Assembly (NCBI GenBank): GCA_900755865.1
Contig: CAAEHZ010000201.1
Span: forward strand, 1-19,395
Direction: 5' to 3'
Length of the DNA stretch: 19,395 bases
From: Lachnospiraceae bacterium
GTDB lineage: Bacteria > Bacillota > Clostridia > Lachnospirales > Lachnospiraceae
Part shown: piece after piece, positions 7,192 through 15,287 of the stretch
How positions within the stretch are numbered: the first letter of the stretch is position 1
Layout: each line of letters starts with the position of its first letter
Position numbers and translations under genes: made by a program
Notes under the pieces: model-generated
Seen by the model: the letters and a program-made list of their open reading frames with translations, nothing else
Database searches by the model: none
What the model was told of the DNA's origin: nothing

Positions 7192-8102
7192 TTTTCACAC
7201 TGTTCCGCCAAATGTACAGATTCTGCAAAATCGTATACCCGGTACTCCTCCGGATACTCACTCATACTTTTCTCATAAGTCATATTGCCAAATGCCTTTT
7301 TTACCAGCCCGCCGGGCTTTCCGCCCATCGCCTCCAAAAGGCCGACAAAGGGTACCAGCCATTTCCACAGCGCAATTTTCTTTCCATGCTCCTTTGCTAT
7401 CTGCTGCACCAGAGAGGCTGTGCAGACATACTCCCTATTCTGGGGAAAGAAAATTCCCCTCTCTTCCCTGCAGATAAGCAGACTAACAAATTTACAGAGA
7501 TTTCCCACATAAAGCATGCTTCTTTCATTCTTCACCGCAGGGAAAAAGGGCAGCTTTCCCGCCAGCTTCGCCAACAGCGGATAATTTCCCTTCGAGCCCT
7601 CCCCGTAAATCATGGGAGGTCTTAAAATCACAACCCGGAAAGAATCCTCATCCAGCTTCCGCAGCTTTTCCTCTGCCCTGACCTTGCTGTCCCCATAAAA
7701 ATTTGCCGGCGCAAGCGGTGTCTCCCGGGTAATCATCCGGGGCTGCTTCATGGAAGCGCTCTCCCCGTAGACAATCATACTGCTCATAAAAATGAACTGT
7801 TTTACCCCTTCCGTCTTTGCCTTTTCCGCACATCGGGCAGTCAGCTCCGTATTGACCTGATAGTATAACTGTTTTTGTTCTTCTGTTACCTTTGACACAT
7901 CCGCATGGGCAATCCCCGCCACATGGAACACCGCCGCGTATCCGGAAAAATCCGTTTTCTCCCAGTCCGTTTTTTTCAAGTCCAGTGTATCTGTCTGAAT
8001 CCGGGGGCAATTCTCCGAAACCCATTTTTCAAAGCTGGTTCCGATATAGCTGTGCGCCCCGGTAATCAGGACACGAATCGGCTCTTTTTCCTCTATCTGC
8101 AT
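7179..8102 (-). CDS. Extended SDR NAD-dependent sugar epimerase/reductase, possibly UDP-QuiNAc/FucNAc 4-reductase
   Basis: With the ATG at 8102 (AGGAGG 11 bases upstream) the product has 307 residues. A GTG at 8153 with AAGGA is an alternative that adds 17 residues. It shows the Rossmann loop VLITGAHSYIG at 11-21, the serine of FMSSMIVYG near 107-108 and the catalytic pair Y136/K140 in YGDSK. RPPMIYGEG follows. The family covers 4-epimerases and 4-reductases of UDP-sugars. Because it lies directly after a 4,6-dehydratase and a PglC-like transferase, and no aminotransferase is present, reduction of UDP-4-keto-6-deoxy-GlcNAc to a 6-deoxy-HexNAc (as in the Rhizobium WreQ system) is the favoured role. 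UDP-hexose 4-epimerase remains possible. Confidence 0.85.
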   Translation of the reverse strand: MQIEEKEPIRVLITGAHSYIGTSFEKWVSENCPRIQTDTLDLKKTDWEKTDFSGYAAVFHVAGIAHADVSKVTEEQKQLYYQVNTELTARCAEKAKTEGVKQFIFMSSMIVYGESASMKQPRMITRETPLAPANFYGDSKVRAEEKLRKLDEDSFRVVILRPPMIYGEGSKGNYPLLAKLAGKLPFFPAVKNERSMLYVGNLCKFVSLLICREERGIFFPQNREYVCTASLVQQIAKEHGKKIALWKWLVPFVGLLEAMGGKPGGLVKKAFGNMTYEKSMSEYPEEYRVYDFAESVHLAEQCEKNGI

Positions 8103-8165
8103 ATTCAATTTCGCCTCCTGATACTTTCTACACAAATTCCGGGCTATTCTCACGCAGGTTCCTTT

Positions 8166-8801
8166 TTATTTTTTCCCACATTCCTGCGCGGCTTTCTTTC
8201 TATTTTTCTCCAGTTCCCCGGTGCCGCCCTCCACAACGCCCTCCTGTTTTGCCACAGAAACCACCGTGCCAAGCAGACAGCGCAAATCCATCAGAAAGCC
8301 CATTTTCTGTACATATTCCCCGTCCAGCCTTGCCTTCACATCGATGGGAAGCTCATCCCTGCCGTTAATCTGTGCCCAACCTGTCAGTCCCGGCAGAATA
8401 TCGTTTGCGCCATATTTATCCCGCTCCGCAATCAAGTCGTACTGGTTCCAGAGCGCCGGACGCGGGCCTACGATTGCCATATCTCCCTTTAAGATATTGA
8501 TAATCTGGGGCAGCTCGTCCAGACTTGTTTTCCTTAAAAAGCCCCCCATCTTCGTAATATACTGCTTCGGATTGCTCAGAAGATGGGTCGGTGTATCCTT
8601 CGGGGTATCAATCCGCATGGTGCGAAATTTCAGGATGAAAAAATGGCTTTTGTAAATCCCCACCCGCTTCTGTTTAAAAAAAACAGGCCCCTTTGAATCC
8701 AGCTTGATTGCCAGCATCAGAAGTAAAAACAGGGGCGAAAGTATAATCAGCCCCAACAGGGCAAGCACTCTGTCCAATATTTTTTTCACTGTCTTATACA
8801 T
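8166..8801 (-). CDS. PglC-like monotopic phosphoglycosyl transferase (initiating sugar transferase)
   Basis: The ATG at 8801 overlaps the dehydratase stop as TGATG and has GGAG 6 bases upstream, so the longer in-frame start at 8846 is rejected. The 211-residue product is the short form of the family: one N-terminal re-entrant helix (about 11-33, with a kink at LSP) followed by the catalytic domain. KFRTM is at 58-62, KTSLDELPQ with the D95-E96 dyad at 91-99, GDMAIVGPRP at 106-115 and LPGLTGWAQINGR at 136-148. The aspartate of the dyad is the nucleophile in PglC. It transfers a sugar-1-phosphate from a UDP-sugar to undecaprenyl phosphate at the inner leaflet and so starts the repeat unit. Its position right after a PglF-type enzyme suggests a 6-deoxy-HexNAc substrate. 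Confidence 0.93.
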   Translation of the reverse strand: MYKTVKKILDRVLALLGLIILSPLFLLLMLAIKLDSKGPVFFKQKRVGIYKSHFFILKFRTMRIDTPKDTPTHLLSNPKQYITKMGGFLRKTSLDELPQIINILKGDMAIVGPRPALWNQYDLIAERDKYGANDILPGLTGWAQINGRDELPIDVKARLDGEYVQKMGFLMDLRCLLGTVVSVAKQEGVVEGGTGELEKNRKKAAQECGKK

Positions 8802-10705
8802 CAGCTTCTCCATTTCTGCACACTTTTCTCCCGCGCATCTTCCCACTGATAGGTTGTCACTATCTCGCTGATATGCTTTCGGATATCTCTGTCCTCACGC
8901 TTTGCATCCGCTATCAGCTCTTCCAACTGCTTTTCAAAAATCTCTGTATCAAATTCAATGGGCTTTCCGATAAAAATCATTTTGTTGGCTGTCTTTTTCA
9001 GCCCTTCCTCATTCATCAGAAGCTCCTCATACATCTTTTCGCCGGGACGCAGTCCGGTAAACTTTATCTGGATATCCTCCCCTGCCTTATAGCCGGAAAG
9101 CTTAATCAGGTTGGTTGCTAAATCCAGTATTTTCACCGGTTTTCCCATATCCAGCACAAAGATTTCTCCGCCTCTTGCATAAGCGCCCGCCTGCAGCACC
9201 AGCGATACTGCCTCCGGGATAGTCATAAAATATCTCACAATATCAGGGTGTGTAACCGTTACCGGTCCCCCTTCCGCTATCTGCTGTTTAAACAGAGGAA
9301 TCACGCTGCCGTTACTTCCCAGTACATTTCCAAAGCGTACTGCCACAAAATTTGTCTGGGATTTCTGGTTCATCATCTGGATAATCATTTCACAGATTCG
9401 CTTAGACGCTCCCATCACATTGGTGGGATTTACCGCCTTGTCCGTGGAAATCAGCACAAACTTTCTTACCCCGTATTCATCTGCTGCCTGCGCCGTTTTC
9501 CAGGTGCCCATGACATTATTTTTAATGGCTTCATTCGGGCTTGTTTCCATCAGTGGCACGTGCTTATGGGCTGCCGCATGATATACCACATCCGGTCTGT
9601 ATGTGGCAAAGATGTCGTTAATTCGACTGGTGTTACGCACAGAGGCAATCAAAACCACCAAATCCAGCTCCGGGTATTTACGGATAAGCTCCTGCTGAAT
9701 CTCATAGGCATTGTTTTCATAAATGTCTACAATAATCAGTCTTTTCGGGTGATGCCCCGCAATCTGGCGGCAAAGTTCACTGCCGATGGAACCGCCTCCC
9801 CCCGTTACCAGAACGGTCTTTCCCGACAGATAATCCAACACCTCCGCCACATTGATGCAAATCGGTTCCCTGCCGAGCAAATCCTCGATTTCCACCTCTT
9901 TTAATTTTGACACGGATACTTCCCCGTTAATCAACTGGTACATTCCGGGCAATGTCCGCAGCTTACAGCCGGATTCCTTACAGATATCCAGAATTTCCTT
10001 CTTTGTCTGTACATTTGCCGAGGGAATGGCAAAAATAATTTCATCAATCCCGTAATGGGGAACTGCCTCTAATATCTTATCCCTGCCGCCGATAATCGGT
10101 ACCCCGCGAAGCATCTTTCCATGGCAGCCGGGCTGGTCGTCAATAATACATTTCGCCTGCAGATTCAGATATCTGCTGCTCTCGATTTCTTTCAATATCA
10201 TGTTTCCGGCTTCTCCGGCACCGATTACCATGACATTGATCCGGTTCTCCTTTCCTGCTGCCTCCGCCCGCTTGCTGTTTATCAGTCTTAAAATACGATA
10301 ACCAAAACGGATACAGCAGGTTTCCAGCATCAGGATAAACCAGTATAAAATATAGTAGCTTCTCGGCATCTCCTGATGAAAAAGGTGACAGTAAATCACC
10401 TGTGCCGCCGTGGTGCATGCCGTTGCAAATACAATGTTAATCAGTTCGTTGGCGCTGGCATACCGCCACACGCTTTTATAAAGCTTCCATAAAGTAAAAA
10501 ACAGCAGTGTCACCAGAATATTCGGGATCAGAATGTGTTCAAACTTCAGCAGAAATTCTTCATAAATGGCGCTGAAGCTGAAATCAAATCTGATATAAAG
10601 CGCAGCGAAGGATGCTACAATAATGGACATAATATCCATCAGCACCAGCGCAATAATCCGATTTACCGGAATTTTCAAAAAATTAACAGCCTTCTCTTTT
10701 TTCAT
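8801..10705 (-). CDS. Membrane-bound UDP-GlcNAc 4,6-dehydratase (CapD/PglF type)
   Basis: The start at 10705 is set by GGAGG about 6 bases upstream; the ATG at 10717 has none. The 634-residue product has four N-terminal membrane helices (within ~12-140), a first Rossmann-like domain with GAGEAG at 162-167 and a C-terminal SDR domain with GGGGSIG at 302-308. The active-site segment is STDKAVNPTN (T421, D422, K423), followed by MGASK where most SDRs have YxxxK. Met at this place is the PglF-type pattern, linked to a C5-retaining reaction to UDP-4-keto-6-deoxy-GlcNAc. FlaA1/PseB-type enzymes have Tyr there. It overlaps the GT-C gene by 23 bases and the phosphoglycosyl transferase gene by 1. CapD, EpsC and PglF are all names used for this architecture. 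Confidence 0.93.
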   Translation of the reverse strand: MKKEKAVNFLKIPVNRIIALVLMDIMSIIVASFAALYIRFDFSFSAIYEEFLLKFEHILIPNILVTLLFFTLWKLYKSVWRYASANELINIVFATACTTAAQVIYCHLFHQEMPRSYYILYWFILMLETCCIRFGYRILRLINSKRAEAAGKENRINVMVIGAGEAGNMILKEIESSRYLNLQAKCIIDDQPGCHGKMLRGVPIIGGRDKILEAVPHYGIDEIIFAIPSANVQTKKEILDICKESGCKLRTLPGMYQLINGEVSVSKLKEVEIEDLLGREPICINVAEVLDYLSGKTVLVTGGGGSIGSELCRQIAGHHPKRLIIVDIYENNAYEIQQELIRKYPELDLVVLIASVRNTSRINDIFATYRPDVVYHAAAHKHVPLMETSPNEAIKNNVMGTWKTAQAADEYGVRKFVLISTDKAVNPTNVMGASKRICEMIIQMMNQKSQTNFVAVRFGNVLGSNGSVIPLFKQQIAEGGPVTVTHPDIVRYFMTIPEAVSLVLQAGAYARGGEIFVLDMGKPVKILDLATNLIKLSGYKAGEDIQIKFTGLRPGEKMYEELLMNEEGLKKTANKMIFIGKPIEFDTEIFEKQLEELIADAKREDRDIRKHISEIVTTYQWEDAREKSVQKWRS

Positions 10706-11906
10706 TTTCTCCTCCATCCCTCCGGCAGGCTTCCCCGGAAACCTGTGCCTGTGGGGACGCTGTCTGCTTCAGGAATATCTGGTATGTGAACGCAAACCAC
10801 ATTCCTACCTGTACTGCTGCAAAATATTTATCTACTGCACCGTTCTGGAACAGATAATTTCCATAAGTAATTGTACTCAGCAAAACAGAAAGCACTGCAT
10901 AGGGCAGATAGCGCACCTGCACCGCCACCAGCGCAATCAGCATAATATCCAGAAGGAACGTATATCTTTCGTGCATGGCAGGAAGATACATGGTGCATGT
11001 CCAGAGTGTCCAGCAAAGAAACCCCAGATATTCCTCCGGGGTATCCAGCTTTTTTCTTCCACTCATCACAACTAAAAGCCCGATTCCCAACAATAAAATC
11101 GTCACTCCCATAGCAAGACTCTTTAAAAAGTCATAATGTCCGCCCACAAAAATCCAGAAACTGGAAATATTCAGATACATTGCCCGATATTCATCAGATT
11201 GTGCAATGTAAACAGAAAACGGCGTCAAAAGCCCACGCCCCATAAAATATGCCGGAAGTCCCGACAGCCAGAAGCTTCCAATCGTAATCAGCAAATTGAA
11301 CAGGCTGAATTTCTTTCTGTAAAAATAAAGGCAAATAACAAAGGGGAGGAAAAAAATCGCCTGTAGCTTAAATGCCAGCGCCATTCCAAAAAGGAAAAAG
11401 CACCTTCTATACTTCTCCTCATACAATGTTACCATCGCTTCAAAAATAAAAAAAGTGTACATAGCATCGCACTGTCCCCAGTAGGCGGAATTAAGCACTA
11501 CCGTTGGCAGCAGAAGTACCACTCCATAAGGCACCAGAAAGTACAACGATTTTCTGTGTTCTCCAAACTGCTTTCTGATAAAATCCGCTACCGAAAAAGC
11601 AAGAAGATAGTCAAAAAGAATAGAAAAACACTTTATCAGGTAAACCGGCTTCCACGGGATATACGTCATCAACGCAATCATTGTCTGGTACAAAATATTA
11701 TAGTTTCCCACCTGTTCTTTCAAAGAAAAAATACCGTTTTCCTTTATTTGGTCAAACCAGTCAAGCAGATAATAACTCATATCCTCCGAAATGAATGCCC
11801 GGGCATTATACCGCACATAGGCTCCTATCAGGCTCACCGCCAGAAAAAACAGAAGGCTTTTGTATTTCGTAATAGCTTCAATCAGCTTTTTCTCTCCCTT
11901 TGTCAT
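10683..11906 (-). CDS. Gpi18-like GT-C membrane glycosyltransferase
   Basis: This 407-residue, strongly hydrophobic protein has about nine to ten membrane helices. The first outside loop carries SEDMSYYLLDW with an acidic pair (E41, D42), as in lipid-sugar-dependent GT-C enzymes. NSAYWGQCDAMY at 139-150 and MHERYTF at 311-317 are the hallmarks of the bacterial Gpi18-like mannosyltransferase family. It would take a sugar from a polyprenyl-phosphate donor on the outer membrane face and add it to a glycan or protein. GGAG lies 6 bases before the ATG. It sits between the lipoprotein and the dehydratase. The GtrB-GtrA fusion further along could supply its donor lipid; that link is inference. Confidence 0.82.
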   Translation of the reverse strand: MTKGEKKLIEAITKYKSLLFFLAVSLIGAYVRYNARAFISEDMSYYLLDWFDQIKENGIFSLKEQVGNYNILYQTMIALMTYIPWKPVYLIKCFSILFDYLLAFSVADFIRKQFGEHRKSLYFLVPYGVVLLLPTVVLNSAYWGQCDAMYTFFIFEAMVTLYEEKYRRCFFLFGMALAFKLQAIFFLPFVICLYFYRKKFSLFNLLITIGSFWLSGLPAYFMGRGLLTPFSVYIAQSDEYRAMYLNISSFWIFVGGHYDFLKSLAMGVTILLLGIGLLVVMSGRKKLDTPEEYLGFLCWTLWTCTMYLPAMHERYTFLLDIMLIALVAVQVRYLPYAVLSVLLSTITYGNYLFQNGAVDKYFAAVQVGMWFAFTYQIFLKQTASPQAQVSGEACRRDGGENEKREGC

Positions 11907-11930
11907 CGTTCTCTCCGCTTTTCCTATCTT

Positions 11931-12971
11931 CTACATCAAATCAGGGGACCAGTCCAAATCTGTGTCGCCCGTGGTCGGACCGCTGTCACCGCCATTATCA
12001 CTTCCACCATTGTCATTGTTGTCGTTATTGTCGTCTTCGTCCTCATCCTCCTGAGGTGCCGGAGTCGGAGTTGCCGCAGCAGGTGCCTGCGTAGCCGTTG
12101 GAGCTTTTGTTGCAGTGGGTGCTTTCGTTGCGGAAGGTGCCTTCGTTGCAGAGGGCGCCTTTGTAGCCGCAGGAGATGCTGTGGGCTGTGGCGTTTCCAC
12201 CGGATTGCCCTGTTCATCATAGGTAATTGTCTTTATCTCATAGGAAACCGTTTCCCTGTTCGCCCAGAGGTCAAATACCTCCCCTGCCGGAAGATACCCG
12301 GTAGAAATGCTGTATTCTCCAACAGGCACTCCCCCGGAATAGGTTCCCTTTTCCCATACAATTTCTCCTGTCGTCCCGTTAAAAATCCAGGACTCATACT
12401 CTCCATTGTATGCCCGGTCTGAAATGCCCGTCTGTAAAAGGCTGGTTTTATTATCCCCCTGTTTTAACAGAACCAATCCATTTTCCCCGGCAAGATAGCT
12501 TACATTAGAAAACGCCTTACCATCAACATCATATCCTATCTGGACAGAAAGCAGAGTTTCCCCGCTCTGTACCAGCGCATAACTTCTAAAGCCCTCGCAC
12601 AATCCCACAGAAAGGCTCTCAAACCATTCCTCACTGCTAATCATGTGGATGCCTTCTCCCAGATAATCTTCCACTTCCAGATTTAACAGCATGGATTCCA
12701 GTTCTTTCTGCACCGCTGCTTCCTCTTCGGCTGTCAGATTTCCCGACTGGCAAAGCAGATGCACCGCATTATCATTACCCGTAACCGGATTCTGTGCTTC
12801 CACCTGTGACATATCTATCTGTACCGGCTGAGGCATTCCGTCCACCGGCTCCACGGAAGAAGATTCTGTTACGCTTTCTTCCGTTCCATCCCCGCACCCT
12901 GTCAGGGAAAGGCTCAAAATCAGCCCTGTGAGTACACCATATGTTACTTTCTTCATATTTTTATTATACAT
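11931..12971 (-). CDS. Lipoprotein with TKAP repeats and acidic tail, unknown function
   Basis: The start at 12971 is preferred because GAGG precedes it by 6 bases; ATGs at 12983, 12977 and 12956 are other options. The 346-residue product has a basic N terminus, a hydrophobic stretch and the lipobox LTGC at 23-26, so Cys26 is expected to be lipidated and anchored outside. A globular part (about 60-250) is rich in beta strands, with pairs such as SYLAGENGLVLL and ESWIFNGTTGEIVWEKG that look like a tandem strand fold, but I recognise no family. Then comes a linker of about five ATKAPS/T units, encoded by an 18-bp tandem repeat. The very acidic Asn/Asp/Gly-rich C terminus includes DEDEDDNNDNNDNGG. 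The gene sits between the glucosaminidase and the GT-C enzyme, so a role at the wall in polymer handling is plausible but unproven. Confidence 0.8.
   Translation of the reverse strand: MYNKNMKKVTYGVLTGLILSLSLTGCGDGTEESVTESSSVEPVDGMPQPVQIDMSQVEAQNPVTGNDNAVHLLCQSGNLTAEEEAAVQKELESMLLNLEVEDYLGEGIHMISSEEWFESLSVGLCEGFRSYALVQSGETLLSVQIGYDVDGKAFSNVSYLAGENGLVLLKQGDNKTSLLQTGISDRAYNGEYESWIFNGTTGEIVWEKGTYSGGVPVGEYSISTGYLPAGEVFDLWANRETVSYEIKTITYDEQGNPVETPQPTASPAATKAPSATKAPSATKAPTATKAPTATQAPAAATPTPAPQEDEDEDDNNDNNDNGGSDNGGDSGPTTGDTDLDWSPDLM
12082..12171 (-). repeat. Five-unit 18-bp imperfect tandem repeat inside the lipoprotein gene
   Basis: Units start at 12082, 12100, 12118, 12136 and 12154 and follow the pattern GGTGCCTTCGTTGCAGAG on the plus strand with a few differences each. 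They encode the ATKAPS/T hexapeptide linker. Unit number could change by slippage, which would lengthen or shorten the stalk of the lipoprotein. Confidence 0.85.
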
Positions 12972-12975
12972 TTTC

Positions 12976-13037
12976 ATCCTCATTCCGCAGGCATTCTTTT
13001 ACCGAAGGAATCGCGAACTGAATTTCAGATTCAGTTC
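12976..13037 (-). repeat. 60-bp intergenic hairpin repeat, copy 1
   Basis: On the minus strand it begins GAACTGAATCTGAAATTCAG, with a perfect 9-bp stem GAACTGAAT/ATTCAGTTC around CTGAA. It matches the element at 7132-7191 at 36 of 40 bases in its first part. It fills the gap between the glucosaminidase and lipoprotein genes and supplies the GAGG ribosome binding site of the latter. Confidence 0.75.
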
Positions 13038-13050
13038 TGCGCCTGCAGCC

Positions 13051-15243
13051 TCAGCCCGCATCTCCACCGGAAACACTGTTCCTGTTATCTCTTGGTAATC
13101 CATCCCCATCTGTGATAATATCCCGCAGAAACCAGTAAGTATCCGTTCCCTGCTGATAAATTCCACTGTTCAGTAATTGCTGTGCCAAATCATAAATGCT
13201 TCTTGCCTGTGCCGGTCCGTAAATCGTATAAGTGATTCCGTTTTTCTCCAGAACACTGTATCCCCGGAAGGCAAATGCCGTTTTATACTGTTCCGCAGGC
13301 AGCCCTACCAATACAGAAGTATACCGGTATCTGCCGTCTACCGTTTCGTACACAACATCCTGATGGTTGCCGTTTGCGTCCGTTCCATAGGAAATTCCCG
13401 CTTTCACCTTTGCTCCGCCCAAAACCATGGGATATGCCGCCCGATTGGAATCCGCCATAACCAGCGTACCATATTCCTTTAACCGGAAACCGTTCACCCC
13501 GGCTTCTGACAGAAGATTCTGCCTGAGTTCCGCGGAAATCCCCGTTTTAAACCGGATGCCCGATTTTCCCGTAATCCGGATGGAAAATCCATGATAGGTC
13601 AGCAAATTCTGTAAGCCCGGCTCCGCCGTTGCCACATAAGTCAGTCCGTCATAGGAAAGGCTCCATACATACATTCCCGTGGGCACGCCGCCTGCGTTAT
13701 ATTGATACATTACCGCCGTTTTTGCATTGCTGTCTGCCGCCGTCACCGTCAATATATTATTGCTTACCGTTCCCTGATAAGCCACGCCGTCCAGCCAGAG
13801 TTCTGTTCCGCTGTATCCCTCCGGAATGGCTATCTGTACCTTGGTATCCGGTGTGGGAATCCCACAGGGCTCTGCGGGCATATTTTCATAAACCGGGATT
13901 TTAAAGACAAAGGCGCTGTCCAGAACCCCGGCATTCTGATACTGCTTTTTCGTACTTGCCGCCTCTGTGGTGGGCGCGCTGATATTCTGCATATACTGGT
14001 GGGTATATAAGGCATAATAGCCGTTGGGATTTACATTATATTTCTGTAAATAAAGAGTATCCTGCCCTCTTTTTATGTAGTTATTGGAAAGAAGGTCTGC
14101 ACCGCCCAGAATGGATTTATAGGCATCTGTCCAGCCCTTGCTCACCGCATAACTCAAGCCGCTTTCCACAACCTCCTTTGTTGTGGTACCGGTAGCGGAA
14201 ACATTGAAATAATTGTAATATCCTTCAAAGCCCGGATAGGTACCGGAAATCAGACCGGAGGTTCCCTGCCCCTGCTCCTGCAGAATTCTGGCTGCCAGAT
14301 GGTAAGGGCTGATTTCCCTTCCCTCTTCCTTTCCGATACTGTAAATAATGAAGCTGTATGTCATATCCGTTCCCGGCGCATTGACGCTGTCATTCATAAA
14401 GGTATTTTTCAGGAAATCGCTTACTGCCGCCTCGGTATGATATTCCGCATTGTAGGTCAACTGTTCAAACTGGAAAATGGCATTTTCCTGCAGGGCATTT
14501 CTGGGATCCATGTACAATTCTACCGCCGCCTTGGAAGCATAATACCAGTTGCCGGAATCATAAAGCCCGTTTTTCGCCCAGTCTGCTGCGCTTTTATAAA
14601 CAAGGCTCTTTGCCCCCTGCATTTCATTATAAATCACCGTATCCCAGTCCAGGGTGGTATTCATTTTGGCAAAAATCCAGTTGGGATGCTGCTGTTTCAA
14701 AGCATTCAGTGCCGGGCGATAGCTTTCCGGAAACTGCTCTACATCCGCATAGGTTCCGTTTTCCGCAATAGTATAAACAGCCGCAGCAGGATTCATGCCG
14801 TAGGTTTCTTCCCATTCCAGAAAACGGCTGTCCGAACAGGCAAGATTCGCCCGCTTCACATAGCCGTAAAAGGTCTGTCCGTTATATTCCAGTGAAACAT
14901 ACTCCCAGACCTCATAATTTTCATCCACATAAACATCCAGCAGATTGACAAGCTGACCGCTCAAAACGGTAACTGCCGTCTTTCCCTTTTCATCCGGGGT
15001 TTCCTTTACATCATAAGTATCCTGTAAGTAAACCAACGCCATAATATCCCGCTCTGCCGCCAGTTCTGTCAGCTTTTCCCCTGCCTCCTCGATTATCTGG
15101 GCAGATTCCTCATCCATGGACGCGCTGCATCTGGGCAGATTTTCAAAAGCCCTTGCGCTCCCGGATAAGAACACAAATGCCCCGGCGCAAAGGGCCAGGG
15201 TTAAGGCAGTATATACATGTTTTTTCCAGAATCCTTTTTCCAT
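13051..15243 (-). CDS. Secreted GH73-like endo-beta-N-acetylglucosaminidase with SH3-like domain
   Basis: The start at 15243 is chosen because MEKGFWKKHVYTALTLAL begins a classic signal peptide cut near residue 32 (SARA). The 51 extra codons up to 15396 run through a palindromic repeat and are spurious. In the 730-residue product, ~88-137 resembles an SH3-like module (TVLSGQLVNLLDV, YGYVKRANL). Residues ~185-415 form a glucosaminidase domain of the LytD/AcmA type, with ARILQEQG providing the likely catalytic E323 and YYNYFNVSATG at 342-352. The C-terminal ~300 residues hold several strand-rich segments without a family I can name. It would cut peptidoglycan or a related glycan outside the cell. 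A wall hydrolase inside an EPS operon may open the wall for polymer export or process the polymer. The ribosome binding site is weak, with GGAG 13 bases upstream. Confidence 0.85.
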   Translation of the reverse strand: MEKGFWKKHVYTALTLALCAGAFVFLSGSARAFENLPRCSASMDEESAQIIEEAGEKLTELAAERDIMALVYLQDTYDVKETPDEKGKTAVTVLSGQLVNLLDVYVDENYEVWEYVSLEYNGQTFYGYVKRANLACSDSRFLEWEETYGMNPAAAVYTIAENGTYADVEQFPESYRPALNALKQQHPNWIFAKMNTTLDWDTVIYNEMQGAKSLVYKSAADWAKNGLYDSGNWYYASKAAVELYMDPRNALQENAIFQFEQLTYNAEYHTEAAVSDFLKNTFMNDSVNAPGTDMTYSFIIYSIGKEEGREISPYHLAARILQEQGQGTSGLISGTYPGFEGYYNYFNVSATGTTTKEVVESGLSYAVSKGWTDAYKSILGGADLLSNNYIKRGQDTLYLQKYNVNPNGYYALYTHQYMQNISAPTTEAASTKKQYQNAGVLDSAFVFKIPVYENMPAEPCGIPTPDTKVQIAIPEGYSGTELWLDGVAYQGTVSNNILTVTAADSNAKTAVMYQYNAGGVPTGMYVWSLSYDGLTYVATAEPGLQNLLTYHGFSIRITGKSGIRFKTGISAELRQNLLSEAGVNGFRLKEYGTLVMADSNRAAYPMVLGGAKVKAGISYGTDANGNHQDVVYETVDGRYRYTSVLVGLPAEQYKTAFAFRGYSVLEKNGITYTIYGPAQARSIYDLAQQLLNSGIYQQGTDTYWFLRDIITDGDGLPRDNRNSVSGGDAG

Positions 15244-15287
15244 ACTTTCTTTGTTACTCCATTTTGTATTTACAACTTGTCCGCTGG

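Noticed and set aside
11556..12422. Long plus-strand open frame of 288 codons, rich in Cys and Arg
   Set aside because: It is the antisense of the GT-C and lipoprotein genes. Its Cys/Arg/Ser run is just the complement of the acidic tail and 18-bp repeat, and it has no ribosome binding site or family motif.
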